Source: Blautia wexlerae DSM 19850
GTDB lineage: Bacteria > Bacillota > Clostridia > Lachnospirales > Lachnospiraceae
Reading direction: 5' to 3'
NCBI RefSeq assembly: GCF_025148125.1
Contig: NZ_CP102267.1
Span: 2,738,501-2,802,500 of the forward strand
Length of the DNA: 64,000 bases
The position numbers and the translations under genes are program-made. A model generated the notes under the pieces. That model had not been told where the DNA came from. It ran no database searches and was given only the letters and a program-made list of their open reading frames with translations. Below, one piece after another: positions 26,037 to 32,980 of this stretch. Numbering within the stretch: position 1 is the stretch's first letter; each line of letters begins with the position of its first letter.

Positions 26037-27626
26037 TTAAAGTTCCATATCCTGTTTTTGCTGGCGGCGGGGCTGCTGGTGTTTCTCTGCCTGTTCCTCC
26101 CGGATACGCTGCTCCCGGCCTTTGACCGCCTGCTGGATGGACGGTTTCTTTCCCGGCTCTGCGGTCTGGCGGTACTGCTCGGATGGTAAAACCTGATTGA
26201 GCCAGTGGCGCACATCCCGCAAAATCTTTACATCCTCCTGTACGGCAGTCAGCGCTTCCGTCTTGGAAGCGATATTCTCTGAAAGCTGTGCCTGTTCCCC
26301 GTCCAGCTTCTTTGTGCTGTACTTCGCCCCATCAAGGTGAACCTTGAAATACCGCAGGGCAGCGTTGTAGGCGTCCAGTTCCTCCTTATGGTCGGCGGCA
26401 AATTTCTCCTTGGGTTTCTTCCAGCGGATAGCGGCATATTTCGCATGAACCGGCTTGTTTGCTTCAAAGTTCCCGATATGGAAAAGCAGCCGGTCAATCT
26501 CTTTCACACGTTTCTCCATCGGCCTGATTTCCTCACGGATGGAAACGGCCTGTGCGCTGGCTTCATCCAGATAGGCGTCAAGGCTCTCTACGGTGGAAAT
26601 CTCTTTCTGCCGCAGGAAGTCAAGGGCTTCCATAACCTTGTTGAAATCGCCAACGGTTCCTTTTAACTTCCCCTTGGAAGTCCAGCCGGTACGTTCCTCG
26701 CTCCGTTTATCCAGATACCGGGAAAGCAGTTCGGGGATGGTCGGCTCCTTTGCCTGTTCCAGCGCTTCCAGCAGCGCCGCCTTTTTCTCTTTCAGGCCGG
26801 ACAGCCAGCCCTTTAAGCTGCGTACCATCTGCCGGATAGACTGCATGAGGGAATTGGCGGCTTTGATGTCCCGGTTCAGGTTGCCGATGTTGGTCTGTAT
26901 GCCTTTTTTCTCCAACTGGCTGACCGCTGGCCCCATGTGGACAGTGGGGATTTTATCAATCCCCTGTCGGACATAGGAGCGAAGGTCAAGGCGCTCCGGG
27001 CTGCCGATGGCTTCCAGATAGCGGTTCGCTGTGTCAGCCCAGCCCTGCCGCCATATCTCAGCGTACTTCTGGTCGTTCCAGTCCACGGTATCCTCCTTGT
27101 GGCTTTTCCATCTGCCGGACGCAAGCCGGATACGCTCGCCGTTCTCGTCAAGGTCGTAGACCTTCCGGCTCTTGGGAAGCCACTTGCCCTGTTCGTCCAT
27201 CGCCCGCATGGTAAGAAGGATGTGGGCGTGGGGATTTCCGTCCCCCTTGTCATGGATGGCAAAATCGGCAATCATGCCCTTGGAAACGAAAAACTCCCGG
27301 CAGTAGTCCCGGATAAGGTCGGCGTACTGTGACCGGGGAAGTTCCCTCGGTATGGCAAGCACGAACCTCCGGGCAAGCTGGGAGTTCCATTGTTTTTCGA
27401 TGGCTTCGGCGGCGTTCCACAAGGTATTCCGGTCTGCGTACTCCGGCGGGGCATGGGGCGGCAGCATGATTTCGGTGTGGACGATTTCGCTTTTATGGGA
27501 ATAGTATTTCTGTTTCTGGTCGTATTCGGAAAACAGCCGTTCCCCGCTCTGGTAGGCGGCAGACGCAACGGCTGACTGGCGCTTGCTGCGCTGGATGATT
27601 TTCACATCAAAGTGCGGGCATGGCAA
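26037..27626 (-). CDS. MobA/MobL-type (MOBQ) relaxase (IME1)
   Basis: The 529 residues start at TTG 27,626 (AAAGGAGGACACGAC), giving MPCPHFDVKIIQRSKRQSAV. Candidate catalytic Tyr25 is in SAAYQSGE. The histidine motif HDKGDGNPHAHILL is at 125-138 and the relaxase domain at about 1-230. A long coiled-coil tail follows. It nicks the IncQ-like oriT at 28,537-28,580. It is homologous along its length to the element A relaxase (40,909). No transfer channel is encoded in IME1, so it works as a mobilization protein. Confidence 0.92.
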   Translation of the reverse strand: MPCPHFDVKIIQRSKRQSAVASAAYQSGERLFSEYDQKQKYYSHKSEIVHTEIMLPPHAPPEYADRNTLWNAAEAIEKQWNSQLARRFVLAIPRELPRSQYADLIRDYCREFFVSKGMIADFAIHDKGDGNPHAHILLTMRAMDEQGKWLPKSRKVYDLDENGERIRLASGRWKSHKEDTVDWNDQKYAEIWRQGWADTANRYLEAIGSPERLDLRSYVRQGIDKIPTVHMGPAVSQLEKKGIQTNIGNLNRDIKAANSLMQSIRQMVRSLKGWLSGLKEKKAALLEALEQAKEPTIPELLSRYLDKRSEERTGWTSKGKLKGTVGDFNKVMEALDFLRQKEISTVESLDAYLDEASAQAVSIREEIRPMEKRVKEIDRLLFHIGNFEANKPVHAKYAAIRWKKPKEKFAADHKEELDAYNAALRYFKVHLDGAKYSTKKLDGEQAQLSENIASKTEALTAVQEDVKILRDVRHWLNQVLPSEQYRQTAEPGKKPSIQQAVKGREQRIREEQAEKHQQPRRQQKQDMEL

Positions 27627-27785
27627 GTCGTGTCCTCCTTTCTCCCGGCGTCCGGGCAAAAAAAGAGCAGGGAACCTGTTTCAAGATTTCCTGCTCGGTG
27701 GTGCCGCCGGTGGGCGGCTGGTATTCAGTTTTGAAAGTTCGGGTCAGGTTGGCCCGATGATGGGATATTTTACAACTCAAAATTC

Positions 27786-28265
27786 CTATCTCAAATCAAA
27801 AAGAACGCTTTCATAGTCCTTTACGAAATACTTTATATTTGTGCGTCCTTTCTGAATAATTGTGTGGCCTTCTGCTTCCAGTTTTTCCTTTTGTGCTTCT
27901 ATACCGCCGGGATATTTTGCGTTCAATTCCCCGTTTGCCTTTAAGGTTCGCCAATACGGGGTTTCATCTTCGGAACGCTGGTAACTCGCCCATGCTGCAA
28001 TAGATACAAAAATTCCTGCTGTAATAGGCTCTGTGAAATCCGCTCCATTTAGTTCAGCAAAATATTCACGGATTTTTCCGACAGTAATTACTTTGCCATA
28101 AGGAATTAGTTTCATTACCTTGTCATAATCGATTGGCGGGGCAAAATACATTCTGCTTCCGCCATATTTCTCAATGCTTTTCTGGTCGGTAATGGTCTGA
28201 AATTTAGGCATATCCTTGCTATCGTGTAGCATGGCATTAAAATCTTTTTTATCTTCATTCGCCAT
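27786..28265 (-). CDS. Alkyltransferase-like (ATL/MGMT-family) DNA-binding protein
   Basis: The 159-residue protein has a C-terminal domain IPYGKVITVGKIREYF...EAEGHTIIQKG typical of the MGMT/ATL fold. The active-site segment PCHRV is replaced by TPYWRTL, so the alkyl-accepting Cys is missing; this is the mark of alkyltransferase-like proteins, which flag O6-alkylguanine for repair. The N-terminal 35 residues are extra. It is AT-rich cargo between the relaxase and oriT. Element A has an unrelated gene in the same slot. Confidence 0.75.
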   Translation of the reverse strand: MANEDKKDFNAMLHDSKDMPKFQTITDQKSIEKYGGSRMYFAPPIDYDKVMKLIPYGKVITVGKIREYFAELNGADFTEPITAGIFVSIAAWASYQRSEDETPYWRTLKANGELNAKYPGGIEAQKEKLEAEGHTIIQKGRTNIKYFVKDYESVLFDLR

Positions 28266-28380
28266 TTCTCAACACCTCCTGCCTTAATTATAGTGGAGTA
28301 GACTACTCCATGCAATGAGACGGTTTGAAAATAATCTTGAAAAATGTAATTGTGATTGGATTTGAATAAACTTGCTGAAC

Positions 28381-28580
28381 GGGAACAGCTTGCAGCGCAA
28401 GGTGTTTCCGGGCGGCAAGTCCACAAAGGGGTAGCTGGCGGCAGCCAGCGCAGGGGAAGTGTAGCTTCCCCTGTGATGATTGGCTGGAGCCGGAACGCTG
28501 CGGGCAATCATCCGCTTTCCGCAGGAAGCCCCGGCAGGGCGCAACACACTACCTTCAGGTGGTGTATAGTTGCGCCCTCT
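28381..28580 (+). other. oriT region of IME1 (IncQ-like)
   Basis: A run of hairpins: GGAACA-CTTGC/GCAAG-TGTT-CC (28,381-28,410), GCTGGC/GCCAGC (28,434-28,449) and GGGGAAG/CTTCCCC (28,453-28,471). The last is GGGCGCAAC...GTTGCGCCC (28,537-28,577) enclosing CACTACC/GGTGGTG. The final TATAGTTGCGCCCT resembles the nic core of RSF1010/IncQ-type origins, which suits a MobA/MobL relaxase. The whole stretch is conserved in element A. Confidence 0.7.
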
Positions 28581-28619
28581 TTCAGAGGGGCAGTCCACGG
28601 GCTGCGGCTCTGAAAGCAA

Positions 28620-28934
28620 TCATGGCCGTTTCCGGCCTGCGTCCTCTCCCTGAAAATTACCGTTACCGGCAAATACTTTTTCCATGAGCTGACGGGTGCT
28701 GTCTTTGTGGAACAGCAGCTTCAAGAACAAACTGACCTGTTCATCCGTGATGGCTTCCGGGTGGGGAAGGTAGCTTTCCAGCATGGCGGCTCTGGTGCAA
28801 AGCCGGTGCGTCCGTTCCTTCCGTGTCAGCGTCTTTATCTGGTGTTCCAACATCTTTTCTTCATGCTGCGCCCTCTGCAGCTTCTTTTCCGTTTTCTCTA
28901 TCTCCTGATTGAGTGCTTCCAGCTTTTCATTCAT
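28620..28934 (-). CDS. DUF3847-type coiled-coil protein (IME1)
   Basis: The 104 residues begin with a helical N-terminus of heptads (LEALNQEIEKTEKKLQRAQHEEK). The conserved KTLTRKERTHRLCTRAAMLE motif follows, then FLKLLFHKDSTRQLM. It lies beside oriT and just after the winged-helix gene (4-base overlap). It is a standard component of MobL-type elements in Firmicutes and may be a relaxosome accessory. The homologue is at 43,964. Confidence 0.8.
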   Translation of the reverse strand: MNEKLEALNQEIEKTEKKLQRAQHEEKMLEHQIKTLTRKERTHRLCTRAAMLESYLPHPEAITDEQVSLFLKLLFHKDSTRQLMEKVFAGNGNFQGEDAGRKRP

Positions 28935-29269
28935 AGGCGGCTGTCCTCCTTTTTCGGAATGAGTACATATATCTTGTTGGGTTCCCCGAAGCCCTGACGC
29001 ACTCGCAGTATCAGTCCGGCGTCCTCCAATTCATTCAGGGAACGCTTCACGGTCATGGTGCTGCGGGCAAGTGCCGCCGCCAGTTCCACGATGGGGAAAT
29101 GGATAAATAAAATCCCATTGGTGTCCTCTATGCCGGATACAAAAACAATATCCAACATCCGGGCGTACATGACCTTGGCGGTGCTGCTGATCGGGAGCCG
29201 CAGCATGGCTCTCGGCAGCGGCATACAGGGCGGCAAGGGGGTGTCTGCGGTCATAAATTCAACTTCCAT
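28931..29269 (-). CDS. Winged-helix replication-initiator-like protein (IME1)
   Basis: The 112 residues contain LPPCMPLPRAMLRLPISSTAKVMYARMLD, which resembles the N-terminal winged helix of RepA_N-type initiators. A second helix-turn-helix segment, IVELAAALARSTMTVKRSLNELEDAGLI, ends in IYVLIP. It probably binds origin or operator DNA. The homologue is at 44,253. Operon overlaps on both sides. Confidence 0.75.
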   Translation of the reverse strand: MEVEFMTADTPLPPCMPLPRAMLRLPISSTAKVMYARMLDIVFVSGIEDTNGILFIHFPIVELAAALARSTMTVKRSLNELEDAGLILRVRQGFGEPNKIYVLIPKKEDSRL

Positions 29270-29461
29270 TCAATCGGTGTCCTCCTTTACTTTTCGTTTT
29301 GAGCGTTTGGAAAGATAATGGGGGCAGTCCACAATGACCGCCCGGAAACTCTGCTTGCAAGTACGCTGGCATTTCCGGCAAAGGTCGTTGTACGTTACCC
29401 GCCCCCGTTCATTGAGGAAGAAAGACAGTTCCAGCTTCCTCTTTTTCGGCATTCTCGGCAT
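29270..29461 (-). CDS. Small basic Cys protein of the mob operon (IME1)
   Basis: A 63-residue basic protein (PRMPKKRKLELSFFLNERGRVTYNDLCRKC...SFRAVIVDCPHYLSKRSK) has cysteines suited to a single zinc site. First gene of the minus-strand mob/rep operon. The homologue at 44,591 is nearly colinear. Function unknown. Confidence 0.7.
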   Translation of the reverse strand: MPRMPKKRKLELSFFLNERGRVTYNDLCRKCQRTCKQSFRAVIVDCPHYLSKRSKRKVKEDTD

Positions 29462-29994
29462 GGTGCCTCCTTAAACAAAAATCCGCCCATTTCAGCCGTA
29501 ACAGCCGCAATAGACGGATAACAGATTTTAGTGTTGTGTTTCGGGGCGATTTTCAAGGGAAAAGCGGCCATAGAGCCGCCCGGAAATCCCCCGTAGTATT
29601 ACGGATAGGGTAGACTATGCCCTATCGGATTGTTGTGTTTCGGTATCAATTCGGTGTTCATTTTCGCCGGTTCTCCCTGATGTCGTTCCTGCCCCTGGCT
29701 CTCACAACGGCGTTTCGCTCCCTTTGGTACGCTCGTTGCGGTCATGGTTCCTCCATTTCCCTGCCGCAAGTCGTTGCGCTACATCGCCGAGGAGCATATC
29801 CCATACAGGCCGGTCATTCGATTGGAATAATCCATCGATGAACTAAGCCCATTATGGCACATTTTTGAGCCTTCTCCCGTATATCCACAAAGTAGGAAAA
29901 CCGTCCCAAAAACGAAAATTTCCACGATTGCGGAACGGGTATGGTATAATGGGATGGACGGCGGCAGCCAGCCGCAGGAAGGAGCGATGTATCT
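29462..29994. promoter_or_regulatory. Conserved noncoding control region of IME1
   Basis: This stretch of about 530 bases lies between the divergent mob operon and XRE gene and is roughly 80% identical by eye to 44,780-45,262. Notable parts are the hairpin GATAGGG...CCCTATC (29,604-29,626) and the block CATTCGATTGGAATAATCCATCGATGAAC. A 1-base indel between copies near 29,670 disrupts any shared reading frame, so conservation is not protein-level. It should hold both promoters and possibly a regulatory RNA or origin. Confidence 0.55.
29919..29950 (+). promoter_or_regulatory. XRE promoter and putative operator (IME1)
   Basis: The extended -10 TGGTATAAT (29,942-29,950) lacks a good -35. Just upstream TTTCCACGATTGCGGAA has TTCC/GGAA symmetry. 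Both are conserved in element A at 45,187-45,216, so this is probably the repressor's own operator. Confidence 0.55.
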
Positions 29995-30816
29995 ATGAAA
30001 ACCCGCATTTCCGTACAGGAACGCCTGAAAGATTTACGGGTGGAACGGGGCTTAAATCTGGAAGAACTGGCGCAGGAAACCGGCATTTCAAAATCAGCCC
30101 TCGGCAGCTATGAAAACGACAACGATGAATACAAGGAAATCAATCACGGCAGCCTGTTGAAGCTGGCAGACTTTTATCAGGTGTCCGTTGACTATCTGCT
30201 CGGCCTTACCAACAATCGGAAATATGAAAACACGCCGATAGAAGAATTACATTTGAGTGATGAAGTCGTGGAACTGCTGAAAAGTGAACGCTTCAACAAC
30301 CGGCTGCTGTGTGAGATTATCTCCCATGAAAAATTCAGGGAACTGTTGGCAGACGCAGAAATCTATGTGGACGGGATAGCAACCATGCACTTTCATGACA
30401 CAAACAGCTCACTGGCTGCTTTACGGGCTATGATACTGGAAGAACATCCCGAAGCTACGGCAGACCGGGCAATCAAAGTATTGGAAGCCTGTCAGGTAGA
30501 GGAAGAAGATTTCTTCTGCCATGTGACGCACAAAACATGGGATGCCATTCTCCACGACATACGCAAGGCGCACGAAAATGACAGTGAAAGTGCGCCGGAT
30601 ACCACGCCCGCCGATGAACTGATACGGGAAGTACAAAAGGCCATGCAATCGCCGGGGGACAGGGTTCAGCAATTCACGGAGATATTCTGCAAGGCGTTTC
30701 AGCTTAAATATAAGCGGCTCTCACAAGAGGAACGAAGCCTTTTGAAGAAGCTGTTCAAGAAATCCCCGCTGATAAAACAGTCCGGTATGAACTTCCGGCG
30801 CAGGCCGTGGAAATGA
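29995..30816 (+). CDS. XRE-family repressor (IME1)
   Basis: The 273 residues have an N-terminal helix-turn-helix (about 5-70, LKDLRVERGLNLEELAQETGISKSALGSYEND). A long helical domain of unknown function follows (DEVVELLKSERFNNRLLCEII...AEIYVDGIATMHFHD). GGAAGGAGCGATGT site. It is divergent from the mob/rep operon and likely its master repressor. The homologue at 45,263 shares both domains. Confidence 0.85.
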   Translation: MKTRISVQERLKDLRVERGLNLEELAQETGISKSALGSYENDNDEYKEINHGSLLKLADFYQVSVDYLLGLTNNRKYENTPIEELHLSDEVVELLKSERFNNRLLCEIISHEKFRELLADAEIYVDGIATMHFHDTNSSLAALRAMILEEHPEATADRAIKVLEACQVEEEDFFCHVTHKTWDAILHDIRKAHENDSESAPDTTPADELIREVQKAMQSPGDRVQQFTEIFCKAFQLKYKRLSQEERSLLKKLFKKSPLIKQSGMNFRRRPWK

Positions 30817-30819
30817 AAA

Positions 30820-30858
30820 CTGCCGTTGTGGGAATGGTTGTTCCTGCAACGGCAGCTT
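30820..30858 (+). terminator. Terminator after XRE (IME1)
   Basis: A perfect 9-bp stem, CTGCCGTTG with CAACGGCAG, is followed by CTTTGATT. It separates the repressor from the converging cargo genes. Confidence 0.65.
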
Positions 30859-30861
30859 TGA

Positions 30862-31626
30862 TTATATATGAATTTGGAAATCCTGAAACTTAAACAATCC
30901 ATTTCCCTGTTTGAGTTTTCCGGCTCTCTCTAATTGTGCAAATCCGGCTTCAATATCGGCTATCAAAGAAACGGGAATATCCAACTGATGGTGTCCGGGC
31001 AGAACTTTTTTTATATTGTATTTCCGTATTCGCCTTATAGATTGATAGAATAGCTTCGGGTCGGTAGTTGGGTAAAATGCGTCCAGGCTTCCCTTGTATA
31101 TCAAATCCCCGGAATACAAATAGTTTCGTTCTGGTTCGTAAAAGCAACAATGTCCGGGAGAATGTCCCGGCGTGTGAACAACTTGAATTTCCCGCCCGCC
31201 TAAATTTAGAAAATCGCCATCGTGTAAAATTCTTTGTGGGATACCTTGAAAAATCTGATAAGCGTTAATATCAAAATCTCTTGGAAAATCACAAGGAAGC
31301 CTTGTCAAATTATTCTTCACAACTTGCAATGGTATCGGAAACCTGACCGATAGCCAGTCCTTTTCCGCTTCATGTACGGCGATATTATCAAAATACTTAT
31401 GCCCGCCAATGTGATCCCAATGAACATGAGTTGTAACTGTCATAACAGGCAGCTTTGTCAGAGAGTCCACAATTTTTCTGATGTTGGAAACGCCTAAACC
31501 TGTATCAATGAGAATAGCATATTTTTCCCCACATAATAGATAACAATGTGTTTCTTCCCAGTGCTTGTATTCGCTAATAGAGAATGTATCACGGTCTATT
31601 TGCTCAATGGTAAACCAATTATCCAT
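30862..31626 (-). CDS. Metallo-beta-lactamase-fold hydrolase
   Basis: The 254 residues include the metal motif THVHWDHIGG (about 86-95), a downstream His in HTPGHSPGHCCFY, Asp in LYSGDLIYKG and His in VLPGHHQL: a full two-metal site of the MBL superfamily. The substrate is not evident. This group includes glyoxalase-II-like and quorum-quenching enzymes as well as many unknowns. It is moderately AT-rich cargo at the right end of IME1, in an operon with the NTF2-like gene 34 bases upstream. Confidence 0.85.
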   Translation of the reverse strand: MDNWFTIEQIDRDTFSISEYKHWEETHCYLLCGEKYAILIDTGLGVSNIRKIVDSLTKLPVMTVTTHVHWDHIGGHKYFDNIAVHEAEKDWLSVRFPIPLQVVKNNLTRLPCDFPRDFDINAYQIFQGIPQRILHDGDFLNLGGREIQVVHTPGHSPGHCCFYEPERNYLYSGDLIYKGSLDAFYPTTDPKLFYQSIRRIRKYNIKKVLPGHHQLDIPVSLIADIEAGFAQLERAGKLKQGNGLFKFQDFQIHI

Positions 31627-31660
31627 TCCGCATAATTACCTCCAGCAACTGAATTTCCAG

Positions 31661-32080
31661 TTAAAACCACTTTGCATTTTCATCTCTGAAATGTGGTATA
31701 TTGCCATCTTTATAAGGGTCATACCGATTTTCGTTACAACCAAATTCTTTTAAGAGAGCAATCTTGCCATCTGGCGTCCATTCTATCAGTGACATTCCAT
31801 CAAACGCTTCTACGTTACCGGCGTCCATCTTATTTTTGAAATACCATTCAACAATGGTTTGATTGCCTTTATGGAAAAATTGCTTGATGTCCCATTGCAA
31901 GACAGTTCCACGGGTATTCCATTCCTCAAACCAAAGTTTTATTTTCTTGGAGCCGTGGTACTCTGGCCCCCAACTTTCAATATATACGGCATTATCAGAA
32001 AATACATTAAATATACCCAAATCTTTTTTTGCAAGCCACATATCAAACCAAAGTCTGATAATTTTTTCTCTATTGTCCAT
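31661..32080 (-). CDS. NTF2/SnoaL-like small protein
   Basis: The 139 residues have the cone-shaped NTF2-like pattern: helices IIRLWFDMWLAKKD, then FNVFSDNAVYIESWGPEYHG and the strands TVLQWDIKQFFHKGNQTIVEWYFKNKM. Members bind small hydrophobic ligands or act as isomerases. Here it probably works with the neighbouring hydrolase; substrate unknown. GGAAGG site. Confidence 0.75.
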   Translation of the reverse strand: MDNREKIIRLWFDMWLAKKDLGIFNVFSDNAVYIESWGPEYHGSKKIKLWFEEWNTRGTVLQWDIKQFFHKGNQTIVEWYFKNKMDAGNVEAFDGMSLIEWTPDGKIALLKEFGCNENRYDPYKDGNIPHFRDENAKWF

Positions 32081-32098
32081 TTCGCAGCGCCTTCCTTG

Positions 32099-32323
32099 TC
32101 AATTTAATTTTTCAGCGTCTTTGTCCTGCTCTAATTCAATTACATCCAAAATGCCACAATTCAGGGCTTCGCAGATACGAACCAGCGTTTCCATGCTGAT
32201 GTTTTTGCCTTTACCCATGTTGGCAATCATATTTGTGGTAAGACCGGCGGCAATCCGCAAGTCCTCTTTCCTCATATTGCGCTCAACCAGCGTGTGCCAG
32301 AGGGGTTTATAGCTTATGTGCAT
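32099..32323 (-). CDS. Cro/CI-type regulator
   Basis: A 74-residue single helix-turn-helix protein (HISYKPLWHTLVERNMRKEDLRIAAGLTTNMIANMGKGKNISMETLVRICEAL) has a GGAGGATAA site. Near the right end of IME1 and first in the cargo operon, it is likely a regulator of the two downstream genes. Confidence 0.82.
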   Translation of the reverse strand: MHISYKPLWHTLVERNMRKEDLRIAAGLTTNMIANMGKGKNISMETLVRICEALNCGILDVIELEQDKDAEKLN

Positions 32324-32387
32324 TTATCCTCCTGCCTTTCTCCCGGTTCCGGGGTTTCTGTTCCCATTATATCAAAGTTCTTGCTAT

Positions 32388-32408
32388 TCCACAAATATTT
32401 CTTGACAC
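32388..32408 (+). repeat. IME1 subterminal inverted repeat, right
   Basis: Partner of 21,833-21,853 with the shared core ATATTTCTTGACAC. It lies about 60 bases inside the right junction. Confidence 0.6.
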
Positions 32409-32459
32409 AACCGCCGGTTCCGTCTGGATTGTGCTTTTCCTTTCTTTTCTTGATTACAT

Positions 32460-32618
32460 CTACTTAGCCATAAGCTGCTTAATGCCTTGACTTTTTGCAC
32501 CCGGATTGTCGTTTCCATATCCCTCTAAGAGATTGATAACGCCCCAAATGCCTAAGCCTGCGCCCAGTGCGATAACAAGGGTCTGTAATACGTCGATAGC
32601 AGAGTTAAAAAATTCCAT
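32460..32618 (-). pseudogene. maff2 5' fragment
   Basis: The 52 codons from ATG 32,618 (AAAGGAGC site) read as a Maff2 N-terminus: EFFNSAIDVLQTLVIALGAG, a membrane span, then GYGNDNPGAKSQGIKQLMA. IME1 sequence adds Lys and a stop right after the junction. The missing C-terminal span is at 21,709-21,783. Maff2-family peptides are small membrane proteins of the transfer channel (VirB2-like position). Confidence 0.82.
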
Positions 32619-32664
32619 AAAGCTCCTTTCTGCCGCAAATGCGGCTTGCCCCCTAAAAGGGCAT

Positions 32665-32697
32665 AAAAAACGGCGGTCAGTTTTGTAACTGCCGCGG
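32665..32697 (-). terminator. Hairpin upstream of maff2
   Basis: The stem GCGG(T)CAGTT with AACTGCCGC is followed on the minus strand by TTTTTT. It may set the level of transcription between the VirD4 block and the channel genes. Confidence 0.5.
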
Positions 32698-32809
32698 TCA
32701 TAAGTCCCCGCGCTGCGTAAGATTCTGCTGCGCGGCGGTATTCAGTTGTCAGTGTAGGCGATAGGAATTTTTGTAGGGGCGCGTATTCTGCACCCAGTCA
32801 TAAGTTTTG

Positions 32810-32980
32810 TTACTGCGTCAATTCCTCCTTTCGTTGCTGCTCATACAGGGCTTCACACCGTTTTACAAATCGCCGGATAGCTGCCTGCCGCTGCTGTTCC
32901 CGTCGCTCGGCAATAAAAATAAGCCCGTTTATGGCTTCTGTGATTTTCTTATCTTTTTTCTTCCGCATACGTCTATTCAT
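32810..32980 (-). CDS. Small basic protein after VirD4
   Basis: The 56 residues run from ATG 32,980 (GGAGGACACCGACC site), overlapping the VirD4 gene by 8 bases. It is very basic and helical (NRRMRKKKDKKITEAINGLIFIAERREQQRQAAIRRFVKRCEALYEQQ). A conserved small ORF of this ICE type; function unknown. Confidence 0.65.
   Translation of the reverse strand: MNRRMRKKKDKKITEAINGLIFIAERREQQRQAAIRRFVKRCEALYEQQRKEELTQ

Larger units (their letters stand above)
21773..32471. mobile_element. IME1: serine-recombinase integrative mobilizable element inserted in maff2
   Basis: About 10.7 kb lies between direct repeats GCCATGAGCTG (21,773) and GCCATAAGCTG (32,467), which split maff2. Order on the minus strand: XRE, NTF2-like, metallo-hydrolase, (XRE on plus), small Cys protein, winged helix, DUF3847, oriT, alkyltransferase-like, MobL relaxase, CHC2 primase, VapE, 65-residue ORF, serine recombinase. 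It encodes no channel proteins, so it would need a helper ICE for transfer. The backbone from the iterons to the XRE gene is homologous to element A. Confidence 0.85.

Noticed and set aside
29617..29841. Small protein conserved between IME1 and element A (compare 44,905-45,210)
   Set aside because: The peptides look alike in parts, but a 1-base indel shifts the frame between copies, so conservation is of DNA, not protein.
32810..32822. Third copy of the GTTACGCAGTAG end repeat
   Set aside because: Only about ten bases (TTACTGCGTCA) match, with no second arm at the right distance.
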